Part shown: positions 16,090 through 23,834 of the stretch, piece after piece
How the letters are laid out: each line of letters begins with the position of its first letter
Numbering within the stretch: the first letter of the stretch is position 1
The notes under the pieces: model-generated
Seen by the model: only the letters and a program-made list of their open reading frames with translations
The model's database searches: none
What the model was told of the DNA's origin: nothing
Assembly: GCA_002441285.1 (NCBI GenBank)
Contig: DJVR01000061.1
Location: 1-27,071, forward strand
Length of the DNA: 27,071 nucleotides
Reading direction: 5' to 3'
Source: Candidatus Atribacteria bacterium UBA6251
GTDB lineage: Bacteria > Atribacterota > Phoenicimicrobiia > Phoenicimicrobiales > Phoenicimicrobiaceae
Program-made: the position numbers and the translations under genes

Positions 16090-17160
16090 GTGAAGGTATA
16101 TAAAATTCTAGTAATTAATCCTGGTTCTACTTCTACTAAAGTAGCTTTATTTGCAAATAAAAATTTGCTTTTTGAAAAAAAGATTCAGCATAGCACAGAA
16201 GAATTATCAGTTTTTTCTAAAATTAATGACCAGTTTGAGTTTAGAAGAAAAATTATTTTGAATTTTTTGAAAGAGAAAAATATTAACCTTTCCAGCCTTG
16301 ATGCAATAGTAGGAAGAGGAGGTTTATTAAGACCCATTCCTAGTGGTACTTATAGAGTAAATAAACAGATGATCGAGGATTTAAAGAACAGCAAACGAGG
16401 TGAACATGCCTCTAACTTAGGAGGAATATTGGCTTATAGTATTGCAGAAGAGTTATCCATTCCTGCTTATATTGTTGATCCAGTAGTAACAGATGAGATG
16501 GAGCCAATTGCACGAATTTCCGGTATGCCAGAAATTTCTCGTATTAGTGTACTTCATGCCTTAAATCAGAAAACAATAGCCCGTAAAGCAGCTGATGACT
16601 TAGGGAAAAAATATGAAAAGACAAATCTAATAGTAGCTCATTTAGGAGGCGGAATTTCTGTAGGTATTCATTCTCAGGGGAAGGTAATCGATGTGAACAA
16701 TGCTCTGAACGGAGAAGGACCTTTTGCCCCAGAACGCAGTGGTGGTCTACCGGTTGGTGCCCTGGTAGACCTCTGCTTTTCAGGGAAATTTAGCCGAGAA
16801 GAGATTATGAAAAAAATTGTAGGCAAAGGAGGATTGGTAGCTTATTTAAATACCAATGATATCAGAGAAGTTTTAAAGAGAATAGAGCAAGGAGATCAAT
16901 ATGCTAAACTCATATTGGAAGCAATGGCTTACCAGGTTGCTAAGGAGATTGGTGCTGGAGCAACAGTGTTAAAAGGTCAGGTTGATGCTATTATTTTAAC
17001 TGGAGGAATAGCTTATAACTCCGAATTTATTGAGCTAATTAAAGACCGTATTAGCTTTCTTTCTCTGGTTATGGTTTACCCGGGAGAGGAAGAGATGACT
17101 GCTCTGTGTGAGGGTGCTTTAAGGGTTTTAAGAGGAGAAGAGGTGGAGAAAATTTATTGA
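16090..17160 (+). CDS. buk: Butyrate kinase
   Basis: This ASKHA-fold acyl kinase turns acyl phosphate plus ADP into the free acid and ATP, the substrate-level energy step of the operon. I choose GTG 16090 as start because AAGGAGA (16074-16080) lies 9 bases before it and the product, 356 residues, matches the family; a TTG at 16069 would add seven residues and has no ribosome site. Motifs are LVINPGSTSTKVALF (phosphate 1), GRGGLLRPIPSGTYRVN, LHALNQKTIAR, VAHLGGGISVGIH (phosphate 2), EGPFAPERSGGLPVG, and ILTGGIAYN (adenosine). The stop codon overlaps the TTG start of the next gene, so the two are translationally coupled. Branched-chain acyl phosphates are the likely substrates given the neighbours. 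Confidence 0.94.
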   Translation: MKVYKILVINPGSTSTKVALFANKNLLFEKKIQHSTEELSVFSKINDQFEFRRKIILNFLKEKNINLSSLDAIVGRGGLLRPIPSGTYRVNKQMIEDLKNSKRGEHASNLGGILAYSIAEELSIPAYIVDPVVTDEMEPIARISGMPEISRISVLHALNQKTIARKAADDLGKKYEKTNLIVAHLGGGISVGIHSQGKVIDVNNALNGEGPFAPERSGGLPVGALVDLCFSGKFSREEIMKKIVGKGGLVAYLNTNDIREVLKRIEQGDQYAKLILEAMAYQVAKEIGAGATVLKGQVDAIILTGGIAYNSEFIELIKDRISFLSLVMVYPGEEEMTALCEGALRVLRGEEVEKIY

Positions 17161-17837
17161 AAAATAAAGATGAGAAGAGAATTCAGATATTCGTAGGTGG
17201 TTTTGGTAGCGGGAAAACCGAAATAGCTATTAATTATTCTTTTCAACTGAGAGAAAAATATAAACAGGTAGCCATTGTTGATTTAGATATTGTAAATCCT
17301 TACTTTCGAACCCGGGAAGTAAGAGATAATTTAGAGCTCCAGGAAATTAGATTAATTGCCCCGAAAAAAGAAATGGTTTATGCTGATTTACCTCAGATAT
17401 CGCCTGAAATAAAAGGTATGCTTCAAAACATACATTATTATGTCGTTCTTGATGTAGGCGGAGATGATGTAGGAAGCGTAGTGTTAGGAAGTTTTTCTTC
17501 AATCCTGCAGGGTTTAGATTACGAGATGTCTATGGTTGTAAATGTTTATCGGCCTTTTACCCAGGAGATAGCACAAATTCTTCAATTGGCAAAAGAATTA
17601 GAAAAGTCCTCTCGCTTGAAACTTACCAGCATAATAAGTAATCCAAATTTACAGGAATTGACCGATAAAGGTACTATTATTAAAGGGCATAAATTGATAG
17701 AGCAGGTAGCCCGGGAACTAAAGCTTCCTATTAGATTTCTTTGTATAGAAAAGAGTTTAGCTCCCGAAATAAAAAATATGAATTTTAATCATCCGATTTT
17801 TTATCTTACAAGATTTATGAAATTACCCTGGAAATAA
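17157..17837 (+). CDS. P-loop ATPase of unknown role in the vor operon
   Basis: The function is not established. The 226-residue protein is a P-loop NTPase, probably of the SIMIBI/CobQ-CooC-like group. Walker A is VGGFGSGKTE (residues 13-22). The switch-like segment is VDLDIVNPYFRTREV (41-55), and LDVGGDDVG (99-106) is the Walker B/DxxG-like segment. It lacks the extra lysine of the deviant Walker A of MinD/ParA. There is no membrane segment or metal-binding Cys cluster. It starts at TTG inside the buk stop codon and ends 21 bases before the ferredoxin subunit vorD. The position suggests a helper of the oxidoreductase, such as assembly of iron-sulfur or TPP-containing subunits, or a regulatory role. 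That is inference only. Confidence 0.75.
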   Translation: MKNKDEKRIQIFVGGFGSGKTEIAINYSFQLREKYKQVAIVDLDIVNPYFRTREVRDNLELQEIRLIAPKKEMVYADLPQISPEIKGMLQNIHYYVVLDVGGDDVGSVVLGSFSSILQGLDYEMSMVVNVYRPFTQEIAQILQLAKELEKSSRLKLTSIISNPNLQELTDKGTIIKGHKLIEQVARELKLPIRFLCIEKSLAPEIKNMNFNHPIFYLTRFMKLPWK

Positions 17838-17858
17838 ATCTAAAAGAAGGAGGAAAAT

Positions 17859-18062
17859 ATGGCAAAAATTGTCATTGATGAGGAGAGATGTAAGGGATGT
17901 GAGTTATGTCTGGAAGCGTGTCCTCAAAAGATAATCGTAATGGCTGAGGGTTTTAATAAAAAAGGTTATCACCCTGCTCAGCAGATTAACCCAGAAAAAT
18001 GTACTGGGTGCGCTTTTTGTGCTTTAACTTGCCCGGATGTAGCAATAGAAGTTTTTAAATAA
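17859..18062 (+). CDS. vorD: 2-oxoacid:ferredoxin oxidoreductase, ferredoxin (delta) subunit
   Basis: This 67-residue protein is the electron-carrying delta subunit of a four-subunit 2-oxoacid oxidoreductase. Two intact [4Fe-4S] motifs are present: CKGCELCLEACP (residues 12-23) and CTGCAFCALTCP (48-59). It passes electrons from the TPP-bound intermediate to external ferredoxin. The N-terminus AKIVIDEERCKGC is typical of Kor/VorD. AAGGAGG lies 7 bases before the ATG. The remaining subunits follow after a 126-base gap that contains a hairpin. It could equally be called korD, as sequence alone does not separate the branched-chain and 2-oxoglutarate types. Confidence 0.9.
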   Translation: MAKIVIDEERCKGCELCLEACPQKIIVMAEGFNKKGYHPAQQINPEKCTGCAFCALTCPDVAIEVFK

Positions 18063-18075
18063 GTTTATCAACTAA

Positions 18076-18111
18076 CTGGTTAACCACATCAACAAATAAT
18101 CAGTTAACCAG
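18076..18111 (+). repeat. Inverted repeat between vorD and vorB
   Basis: CTGGTTAAC (18076-18084) and GTTAACCAG (18103-18111) are perfect 9-base arms around an 18-base loop. No T-run follows, so it is not a normal terminator. In mRNA it could act as a processing or stabilising hairpin that sets different levels of vorD and the large subunits. Confidence 0.5.
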
Positions 18112-18188
18112 CTAAATAATAAGATATATTATTAAGATGTACCTAAAAAGGTTTTTATATTTTAAATTATTATTAAGGAGGCTAAGAA

Positions 18189-19241
18189 ATGGCAGAAAAA
18201 TTACTGATGAAAGGTAATGAGGCTATCGGAGAAGCTGCAATTCGTGCTGGTTGTAGATTTTATTTTGGTTACCCCATTACTCCCCAGAGTGAATTAACTG
18301 CCTATATGGCAAAAAAATTACTTCGTATGGAAGATGCTGCCTTTATTCAGGCGGAAAGTGAAGTTGCTGCCATTAATATGGTTTATGGGGCAGGGGCAAC
18401 TGGTGTTCGAGTAATGACATCTTCTTCTAGCCCTGGAATTAGTTTAAAACAGGAAGGTCTTTCTTATCTTTCTTTAGCAGAAATACCCTGTGTAGTGGTA
18501 AACATGCAAAGAGGCGGACCGGGATTGGGTAGTATTCAACCTGCACAGGGAGATTATTTTCAAGCCACTAAAGGAGGAGGGCATGGAGACTACCATCTTA
18601 TTGTCCTGGCTCCTTCTTCGGTGCAAGAGTTAGTGAATTTAACTATGGACGCCTTTAATTTGGCAGATCAGTACCGAAACCCGGCAATGATTTTAGGTGA
18701 TGGACTACTTGGCCAAATGATGGAGGCAGTAGAATTTAAAGAACCTCCTAAAGTCGCACTACCAGATAAAAATGAATGGGCAATTACTGGATGTAAGGGC
18801 AGAAAACCCCGACATATTGTTCCTTTTGATCTTGATCCTCTAGTTCTGGAAAGCTGGAATAAAAAAATGGGGGAAAAGTATACTTTACTTAAACAAAAAG
18901 AAGTTCGTTATGAATTACTCAATACTGAGGAAGCAGAATTGATTATAGTAGCATATGGAACCGTAGCTCGAATTATCAAGACGGCAATTAAAAATGCAAA
19001 AAATGAAGGAATAAAAATTGGCTTAATTAGACCGATTACTCTCTTTCCTTTTCCTGAAAAAGTTATTGCTGAAGCAGCAGAAAGAGTAAAAAAATTCCTG
19101 GTTGTGGAAATGAGTTTAGGTCAGATGATTGAAGATGTAAAACTAGCGGTTAATGGAAAAGCAGAAGTAAAATTTTATGGTCGATCAGGTGGAGTGGTTC
19201 CTACACCTATAGAAATATTGGAAGAAGTGAAAAAAATTTAA
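18189..19241 (+). CDS. vorB: 2-oxoacid:ferredoxin oxidoreductase, alpha-type subunit (VorB)
   Basis: This 350-residue subunit of the four-subunit oxidoreductase carries the pyrimidine-side TPP domain and the transketolase C-terminal domain. It closely fits the VorB (3-methyl-2-oxobutanoate dehydrogenase) subfamily: MAEKLLMKGNEAIGEAAIRA at the N-terminus, FGYPITPQSEL (about residue 31), QAESEVAAINMVYGA with the TPP-activating glutamate, TSSSSPGISLKQEG, and QRGGPGLGSIQPAQGDYFQA. The C-terminal domain (about 230-350) has VEMSLGQMIEDVK. The enzyme oxidatively decarboxylates a 2-oxoacid to acyl-CoA, reducing ferredoxin, in the cytosol of anaerobes. AAGGAGG lies upstream of the ATG. 2-oxoglutarate (KorA-type) remains an alternative substrate, but ptb-buk in the same operon favours branched-chain acids. 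Confidence 0.92.
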   Translation: MAEKLLMKGNEAIGEAAIRAGCRFYFGYPITPQSELTAYMAKKLLRMEDAAFIQAESEVAAINMVYGAGATGVRVMTSSSSPGISLKQEGLSYLSLAEIPCVVVNMQRGGPGLGSIQPAQGDYFQATKGGGHGDYHLIVLAPSSVQELVNLTMDAFNLADQYRNPAMILGDGLLGQMMEAVEFKEPPKVALPDKNEWAITGCKGRKPRHIVPFDLDPLVLESWNKKMGEKYTLLKQKEVRYELLNTEEAELIIVAYGTVARIIKTAIKNAKNEGIKIGLIRPITLFPFPEKVIAEAAERVKKFLVVEMSLGQMIEDVKLAVNGKAEVKFYGRSGGVVPTPIEILEEVKKI

Positions 19242-19286
19242 AAGGGTAAATAGAAGAATATTCCTTTAGGAGGTGTTTTTAATCTA

Positions 19287-20033
19287 ATGAAAAAAGTCTT
19301 TGAACGACCGAAATCTTTAACCGAAGTACCCTTTAGTTATTGTCCGGGCTGTCACCATGGTATTGCTCATCGTTTAATTGCGGAAGTAATTGATGAGTTT
19401 GATTTAAGAGAAAAAACAATAGGTGTTTGTCCGGTAGGATGCTCGGTTTTTGCATATTTATTTTTTGATCTGGATATGGTTTGTGCTGCTCATGGAAGAG
19501 CTCCAGCAGTAGCTACGGGTATTAAAAGGGCTAAACCAGATTCGATAGTATTTACTTACCAGGGTGATGGTGATTTAGCTGCTATTGGTACTGCTGAAAT
19601 TGTGCATGCAGCTAATAGAGGAGAAAATATTACTGTAATCTTTATCAATAATGCCATTTATGGTATGACCGGTGGACAGATGGCTCCCACTACTCTAATT
19701 GGACAAGTTACCCAAACTTCTCCCTATGGAAGAAATGAACAGACTATGGGTTACCCTATTAAGATGGCTGAAATGTTATCTACTCTTAAAAAAGCTACTT
19801 ATATCGCGCGAGTTTCTTTACATAAAACAGCTAATATTATAAAAGCGAAAAAAGCGATCAAGAAGGCTTTTCAGGTACAGATAGAAAAAAAAGGATTTTC
19901 TTTGGTAGAAATTCTTTCTACCTGCCCGACTAACTGGGGATTAAGCCCGGTAGAAGCCTCTAAATGGTTAGAAAAAAATATGATTCCTTATTATCCTCTG
20001 GGTGAATTTAGAGTTCCTGAGGAGGTGAAATAA
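19287..20033 (+). CDS. vorA: 2-oxoacid:ferredoxin oxidoreductase, TPP-binding beta subunit (VorA)
   Basis: This 248-residue subunit binds the diphosphate of thiamine pyrophosphate. The TPP motif runs from YQGDGDLAAIGTAEI to INNAIYGMTGGQMAPTT (GDGD ... N-N-x-x-YGMTGGQ). Cysteines of the proximal iron-sulfur cluster are seen in YCPGCHHG (residues 18-25) and GVCPVGCS (46-53), with another Cys in MVCAAHGRAPA. The protein is of normal length for the four-subunit class. AGGAGGT lies 12 bases before the ATG, slightly far but the only good candidate. The end of the gene contains GAGGAGGTGA, the ribosome site of vorC, whose ATG begins one base after the stop codon. Confidence 0.93.
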   Translation: MKKVFERPKSLTEVPFSYCPGCHHGIAHRLIAEVIDEFDLREKTIGVCPVGCSVFAYLFFDLDMVCAAHGRAPAVATGIKRAKPDSIVFTYQGDGDLAAIGTAEIVHAANRGENITVIFINNAIYGMTGGQMAPTTLIGQVTQTSPYGRNEQTMGYPIKMAEMLSTLKKATYIARVSLHKTANIIKAKKAIKKAFQVQIEKKGFSLVEILSTCPTNWGLSPVEASKWLEKNMIPYYPLGEFRVPEEVK

Positions 20034-20034
20034 G

Positions 20035-20571
20035 ATGTTAGAGGAGATTATTATTGCAGGATTCGGTGGACAGGGAATAATGCTTATTGGTAGATTAATA
20101 GCCTATGCAGGAATGCTGGAAGGGAAAAAAGTAGCCTGGATGCCTTCCTATGGACCTGAAATGAGAGGTGGAACAGCAAATTGCACGGTAATAGTTTCAT
20201 CTGAAGAGATAGCTTCTCCTGTAGTTCCCAATCCACATAGCCTTATCGTAATGAATAAACCTTCTCTGGATAAATTTGAGCATATGGTAAAAAAAGATGG
20301 CTTGATTATCTTAAATGATTCTTTAATTAATCAGGCAGTAAAAAGAGATGATGTAACCGTAATCAAGGTACCAGCTAATGAAATTGCCGATCAGTTAGGA
20401 AATTCAAAGATAGCTAATATGGTGATGTTAGGTGTCTATATTAAAAAAACTGAAATAGTAAATATGGAAACCATTTATAAGGCTTTAGAGAAGGGATTAT
20501 CCAGTCATAATAGAGATTTACTGACTTTAAATCTACAGGCTTTAGAAAAGGGAGCTGAAATAGTTAAATAA
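20035..20571 (+). CDS. vorC: 2-oxoacid:ferredoxin oxidoreductase, gamma subunit (VorC)
   Basis: This 178-residue gamma subunit holds part of the CoA-binding site of the complex. The Rossmann-like start is IIAGFGGQGIMLIGRLIA (residues 6-23), followed by the diagnostic MPSYGPEMRGGTANCTV block (41-57) and VPNPHSLIVMNKPSL. The normal length of the separate gamma subunit is about 175-190 residues. It is the last gene of the operon, tightly coupled to vorA, and is followed 44 bases later by a strong terminator. Together with vorDBA it makes a complete enzyme, with no subunit missing. Confidence 0.92.
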   Translation: MLEEIIIAGFGGQGIMLIGRLIAYAGMLEGKKVAWMPSYGPEMRGGTANCTVIVSSEEIASPVVPNPHSLIVMNKPSLDKFEHMVKKDGLIILNDSLINQAVKRDDVTVIKVPANEIADQLGNSKIANMVMLGVYIKKTEIVNMETIYKALEKGLSSHNRDLLTLNLQALEKGAEIVK

Positions 20572-20615
20572 AAAAGTGTATTCAGGTTATTTATAAAAAA
20601 TTAAATTATTAACCC

Positions 20616-20655
20616 AAAAAAGTAAGGGATGGAATTATCTATCTCTTACTTTTTT
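20616..20655 (+). terminator. Strong Rho-independent terminator of the vor operon
   Basis: AAAAAAGTAAGGGATGGA (20616-20633) pairs over 18 bases (two G-U) with TCTATCTCTTACTTTTTT (20638-20655) around an ATTA loop, ending in a T-run. The symmetric A and T tracts could allow function on both strands, though no minus-strand gene is nearby. Confidence 0.9.
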
Positions 20656-20657
20656 GC

Positions 20658-20685
20658 TTGTAAGAGGAATGTGTTATGTTATATA
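20658..20685 (+). promoter_or_regulatory. Probable sigma-70 promoter for the peptidase-Nudix-PHP operon
   Basis: TTGTAA (20658-20663) and TATATA (20680-20685) are separated by 16 bases, directly after the vor terminator and about 50 bases before the peptidase gene. The match is fair, not strong. Confidence 0.4.
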
Positions 20686-20737
20686 CTTAACTATGGAAGT
20701 TTTATTAGTTTTATAGCTTAAGTAAGGAGAGTAAATT

Positions 20738-21868
20738 ATGATTAAGGAAAAAAGGTTGGTAGAAAATTTTATTAGATTAATTAAAATAGACAGTATTTCC
20801 CGGGAAGAAAAGCAGCTGGCAGAGTTTTTAAGCAAAAAAATAGAGGATTTGGGATTTGATTACGAGTTCGATCAAGCCGGCGAAAAAGTCTCCTCTAATA
20901 GTGGTAATCTGATTATTCGGATAAAGGGGAATATTCCTAACAGGATTCCTATTCTTTTCTCAGCTCATATGGATACTGTTACCCCTGGTAAAAATATTAA
21001 CCCAATTATTGATGGCGAAAAAATTAAAAGTGATGGTAAAACTATCTTGGGAGCTGATAATAAGGCTGCTATTGCTGCGATATTAGAAGCTTTGCAGATT
21101 CTAAAAGAAAATAATCTCTCCTATGGAGATATGGAGATAGTTTTTTCTATCTGTGAGGAGATTGGTTTAAAAGGAGCAAGATATTTAGACCTCAATCAAA
21201 TAAGGGCGAAGATGGCTTTTGTTTTGGATGCCGGAGGTTCAGTAGGGAAAATTATCCATAGTGCTCCTTCTCAGGATACTTTTGAGATTAATATTTACGG
21301 AAAATCAGCCCACGCAGGCGCTCAACCAGAAGAAGGAATCAATGCTATTCAGGTAGCAGGGGTTGCTCTATCTCGGATGAGATTAGGGCGAATAGATGAA
21401 GAGACCACTAGCAATATTGGAGTTATTTCTGGAGGGGAAGCAACCAATATTGTTCCTGATAAAGTAATCTTGAAAGGAGAAGTAAGAAGTAGAAATCAGG
21501 AAAAATTGATTAATCTTACTACAGAAATAAAGAAGATAATTGAAGATACTACCCGGGGATTCAAGACCAGAGCAGCAATAAAAATTAATGAAGAATACTG
21601 TCTTTATAACCTTTCTCCCCAAGAAAAAGTAGTCAAATTAGCCTTACAAGCAGCGAAAAGATTAGGCGTAGAACCATTACTGACTTCTACCGGAGGAGGT
21701 AGTGATGCCAATATTTTCAATCAAAAGGGTCTTCCTTCCGTAGTCCTTTCTATTGGAGTAGAAAAGGCACATAGCCTGGAAGAATATATTTTAATCCAAG
21801 ATTTAAAGAAGACCACAGAATATATCCTTGCCCTTATCGAGGAAGCAAAATTAGGAGAAAAAGATTAA
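20738..21868 (+). CDS. M20 family metallopeptidase (PepT/YqjE-like)
   Basis: This cytosolic dizinc aminopeptidase-like enzyme (376 residues) probably trims tripeptides or other short peptides. Catalytic residues are visible: H77 and D79 in FSAHMDTVTPG, bridging D107 in LGADNKAA, the general base pair E140-E141 in ICEEIGLKG, D164 in FVLDAGG, and the final zinc ligand H345 in EKAHSLEEY. The M20 dimerisation domain lies at about 183-290 (YGKSAHAGAQPEEGINAI). The GADNKA and EEIGLKGA sequences place it in the PepT-like group rather than ArgE or DapE. AAGGAG lies 8 bases before the ATG. It is followed immediately by the Nudix gene. Peptide breakdown would feed the amino-acid fermentation operon next door, but this link is inference. 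Confidence 0.9.
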   Translation: MIKEKRLVENFIRLIKIDSISREEKQLAEFLSKKIEDLGFDYEFDQAGEKVSSNSGNLIIRIKGNIPNRIPILFSAHMDTVTPGKNINPIIDGEKIKSDGKTILGADNKAAIAAILEALQILKENNLSYGDMEIVFSICEEIGLKGARYLDLNQIRAKMAFVLDAGGSVGKIIHSAPSQDTFEINIYGKSAHAGAQPEEGINAIQVAGVALSRMRLGRIDEETTSNIGVISGGEATNIVPDKVILKGEVRSRNQEKLINLTTEIKKIIEDTTRGFKTRAAIKINEEYCLYNLSPQEKVVKLALQAAKRLGVEPLLTSTGGGSDANIFNQKGLPSVVLSIGVEKAHSLEEYILIQDLKKTTEYILALIEEAKLGEKD

Positions 21869-21869
21869 A

Positions 21870-22451
21870 ATGGATCATAAAGAACAATCGATTTTTTTTC
21901 AAGAGGAGACTTTGTCTTCTATGAAAATCTACCAAGGTAAGATTATTAATCTGCTTAAAAAAATAGTAAAGCTTCCTGATGGTCAGAAAGCTATTCGAGA
22001 GATAGTAGAGCATCCTGGAGCAGTAGTAATTCTACCTCTTACCAGGGATAAAAAGGTGGTAATGGTCAGACAATTTAGAAAAGCTACCGAAGAAATTTTA
22101 TGGGAGCTTCCTGCGGGAGTCATCGGAACCGGGGAAAGTTTAATTAGTGCAGCTCGAAGAGAATTACAGGAAGAGACTGGTTATTATGCTCATTATTTAA
22201 AAGAATTGATTTCCTTTTTTTCTTCCCCAGGTTTCTGCAATGAAAGATTGACTCTTTTTTTAGCCAGGGATTTAGAGTTTAGAAACAAAAATACTGATAT
22301 TGACGAATTTACCGAGGTTAAACTGGTTTCCCGGGAGGAAAGTATAGAGATGGTCAAAAAAAATATCATCAAGGATGCTAAAAGTATTGTGGGTATCTTT
22401 TATTTAATAATGATGGAAAATAATTTATGGAGTCCTGGAGAGATTAGATGA
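21870..22451 (+). CDS. nudF: ADP-ribose pyrophosphatase (Nudix hydrolase)
   Basis: This 193-residue Nudix enzyme most likely splits ADP-ribose into AMP and ribose 5-phosphate with Mg2+. The Nudix box is exact: G83-x5-E89-x7-RELxEExGx (residues 83-105), within LPAGVIGTGES and AARRELQEETGYYA. The ADP-ribose class is supported by VEHPGAVVILPL and VRQFRKATEEILWELPAG upstream of the box and by the SPGFCNERLTLFLARDL block (S-P-G-x-x-x-E) after it. The ATG begins one base after the peptidase stop codon and the end overlaps the PHP gene (ATGA), so all three genes are translationally coupled. Confidence 0.9.
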   Translation: MDHKEQSIFFQEETLSSMKIYQGKIINLLKKIVKLPDGQKAIREIVEHPGAVVILPLTRDKKVVMVRQFRKATEEILWELPAGVIGTGESLISAARRELQEETGYYAHYLKELISFFSSPGFCNERLTLFLARDLEFRNKNTDIDEFTEVKLVSREESIEMVKKNIIKDAKSIVGIFYLIMMENNLWSPGEIR

Positions 22452-23677
22452 AAGAGTATTTTATGGACTTACATGTACACATTGGAAGAAGTAGTCGAGG
22501 AACACCAGTGAAAGTAACCGCTTCCCGGGATTTAACCTTCGAAAATATTGCTCGGGAGTGTAAATATAGAAAGGGAATAGATATTGTAGGAATAGTGGAT
22601 TGCGCTTCTCCCGAAGTTATTAATGATATTTCTCGCTTGATTAATCTAGGAGAAATGACCCCTCTTCAAGAAGGAGGATTAATCTTTCAGGATAAAGTCA
22701 CTATTCTTTTAGGTTCAGAAATAGAGACCAGGGAAAAGAATGGGGGGATATCTCATCAAATTGCCTTTTTTCCTTATTTAGACGAGATAAAGGAATTTAG
22801 TAAAATCCTTTCTTCTTTGGTAACCAATGTAAATTTAAGCAGCCAGAATTGTCGGATATCTGCTCAGGAAATTTTTCAAATCGTGGATAAAATTGGGGGA
22901 ATTTTGATTCCTGCTCATGCTTTTACTCCTCATAAAAGTGTTTATGGCAATTGTGTAAGCAGATTGGGGGAGATGTATGCCCCTTCTACTCTAAAAAAGA
23001 TTCCAGCAATAGAACTGGGCTTAAGTGCTGATACTGAAATTGCAGATAGATTGAAAGAACTATCAAAATATACCTTTTTAACTAACTCAGATGCCCACTC
23101 TTTACCGAAGATTGGTCGGGAATATAATATTGTAGAACTGGAAAAGGCTAATTTTAGAGAGGTATTACTGGCTTTACAAAGGAAAGAAGGAAGAAGGATA
23201 AAAACTAATTATGGACTGGATCCTAAATTGGGAAAGTATCACCGTACTTTTTGTGAGATTTGTAATTATACTACCAGTAGCCCACCTCCTATTTTCAAAT
23301 GTGAAAAATGTGGAAATAATAATGTGGTAAAGGGAGTTCTGGATAGGATTGTAGAGATAGGAGATTATCAGAAATCATCCTCTCCTGCACATCGACCACC
23401 CTACTTACATCAGATTCCTTTAGAATTTGTTCCAGGAATAGGGAAAAAGACTCTGGAGAAACTATTCAATTACTATGGCACAGAAATGCAGATCTTACAT
23501 CGGGCTTCCTATCAGGAGATTAATAAGGTAGTAGGATTTAAGATTGCTGAGAATATCATTTTAGCTCGTCAGGGGCTTTTAGAACTTGATCCAGGCGGTG
23601 GAGGAAGGTATGGAAGAGTAAAAGTAAAGGTAGAGAATAAATCTTTAATCAATACCAGTTTACCTTTTAAGTTTTAA
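22448..23677 (+). CDS. Endonuclease Q-like PHP domain protein
   Basis: This 409-residue protein matches the PHP-domain family that includes endonuclease Q, which nicks DNA 5' of deaminated bases (uracil, hypoxanthine) and abasic sites. Metal ligands of the PHP domain are D7, H9 and H11 (MDLHVHIG), E91 (GSEIET), H157 (PAHAFTPHKS) and D215-H217 (NSDAHSL). A Cys4 zinc finger follows (C269, C272, C285, C288), then a helix-hairpin-helix region at about 327-341 (FVPGIGKKTLEKL). This order (PHP, zinc finger, HhH) is the EndoQ layout. EndoQ is known mainly from Thermococcales and a few bacteria. The start overlaps the Nudix gene by four bases. The family call is good; DNA nicking activity is inferred. 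Confidence 0.85.
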   Translation: MKEYFMDLHVHIGRSSRGTPVKVTASRDLTFENIARECKYRKGIDIVGIVDCASPEVINDISRLINLGEMTPLQEGGLIFQDKVTILLGSEIETREKNGGISHQIAFFPYLDEIKEFSKILSSLVTNVNLSSQNCRISAQEIFQIVDKIGGILIPAHAFTPHKSVYGNCVSRLGEMYAPSTLKKIPAIELGLSADTEIADRLKELSKYTFLTNSDAHSLPKIGREYNIVELEKANFREVLLALQRKEGRRIKTNYGLDPKLGKYHRTFCEICNYTTSSPPPIFKCEKCGNNNVVKGVLDRIVEIGDYQKSSSPAHRPPYLHQIPLEFVPGIGKKTLEKLFNYYGTEMQILHRASYQEINKVVGFKIAENIILARQGLLELDPGGGGRYGRVKVKVENKSLINTSLPFKF

Positions 23678-23703
23678 AGATTTTTTAATAAATAATCTTT
23701 TTA

Positions 23704-23745
23704 GCTAGTTGATTTATTTCTATAATAAACAACTAGTATTTTTTT
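23704..23745 (+). terminator. Terminator-like hairpin after the EndoQ-like gene
   Basis: CTAGTTGATTTATT (23705-23718) and AATAAACAACTAG (23724-23736) pair with a one-base bulge, followed by TATTTTTTT. It separates the peptidase-Nudix-PHP unit from dnaG. Confidence 0.65.
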
Positions 23746-23834
23746 AAAAAAATATTTTTTTAAAAAAAAGGGAAAATTTATTTTTATGTAGAATATAAAT
23801 ACAAACGGGATAGAATAATCAAGGTGAGTATTAA

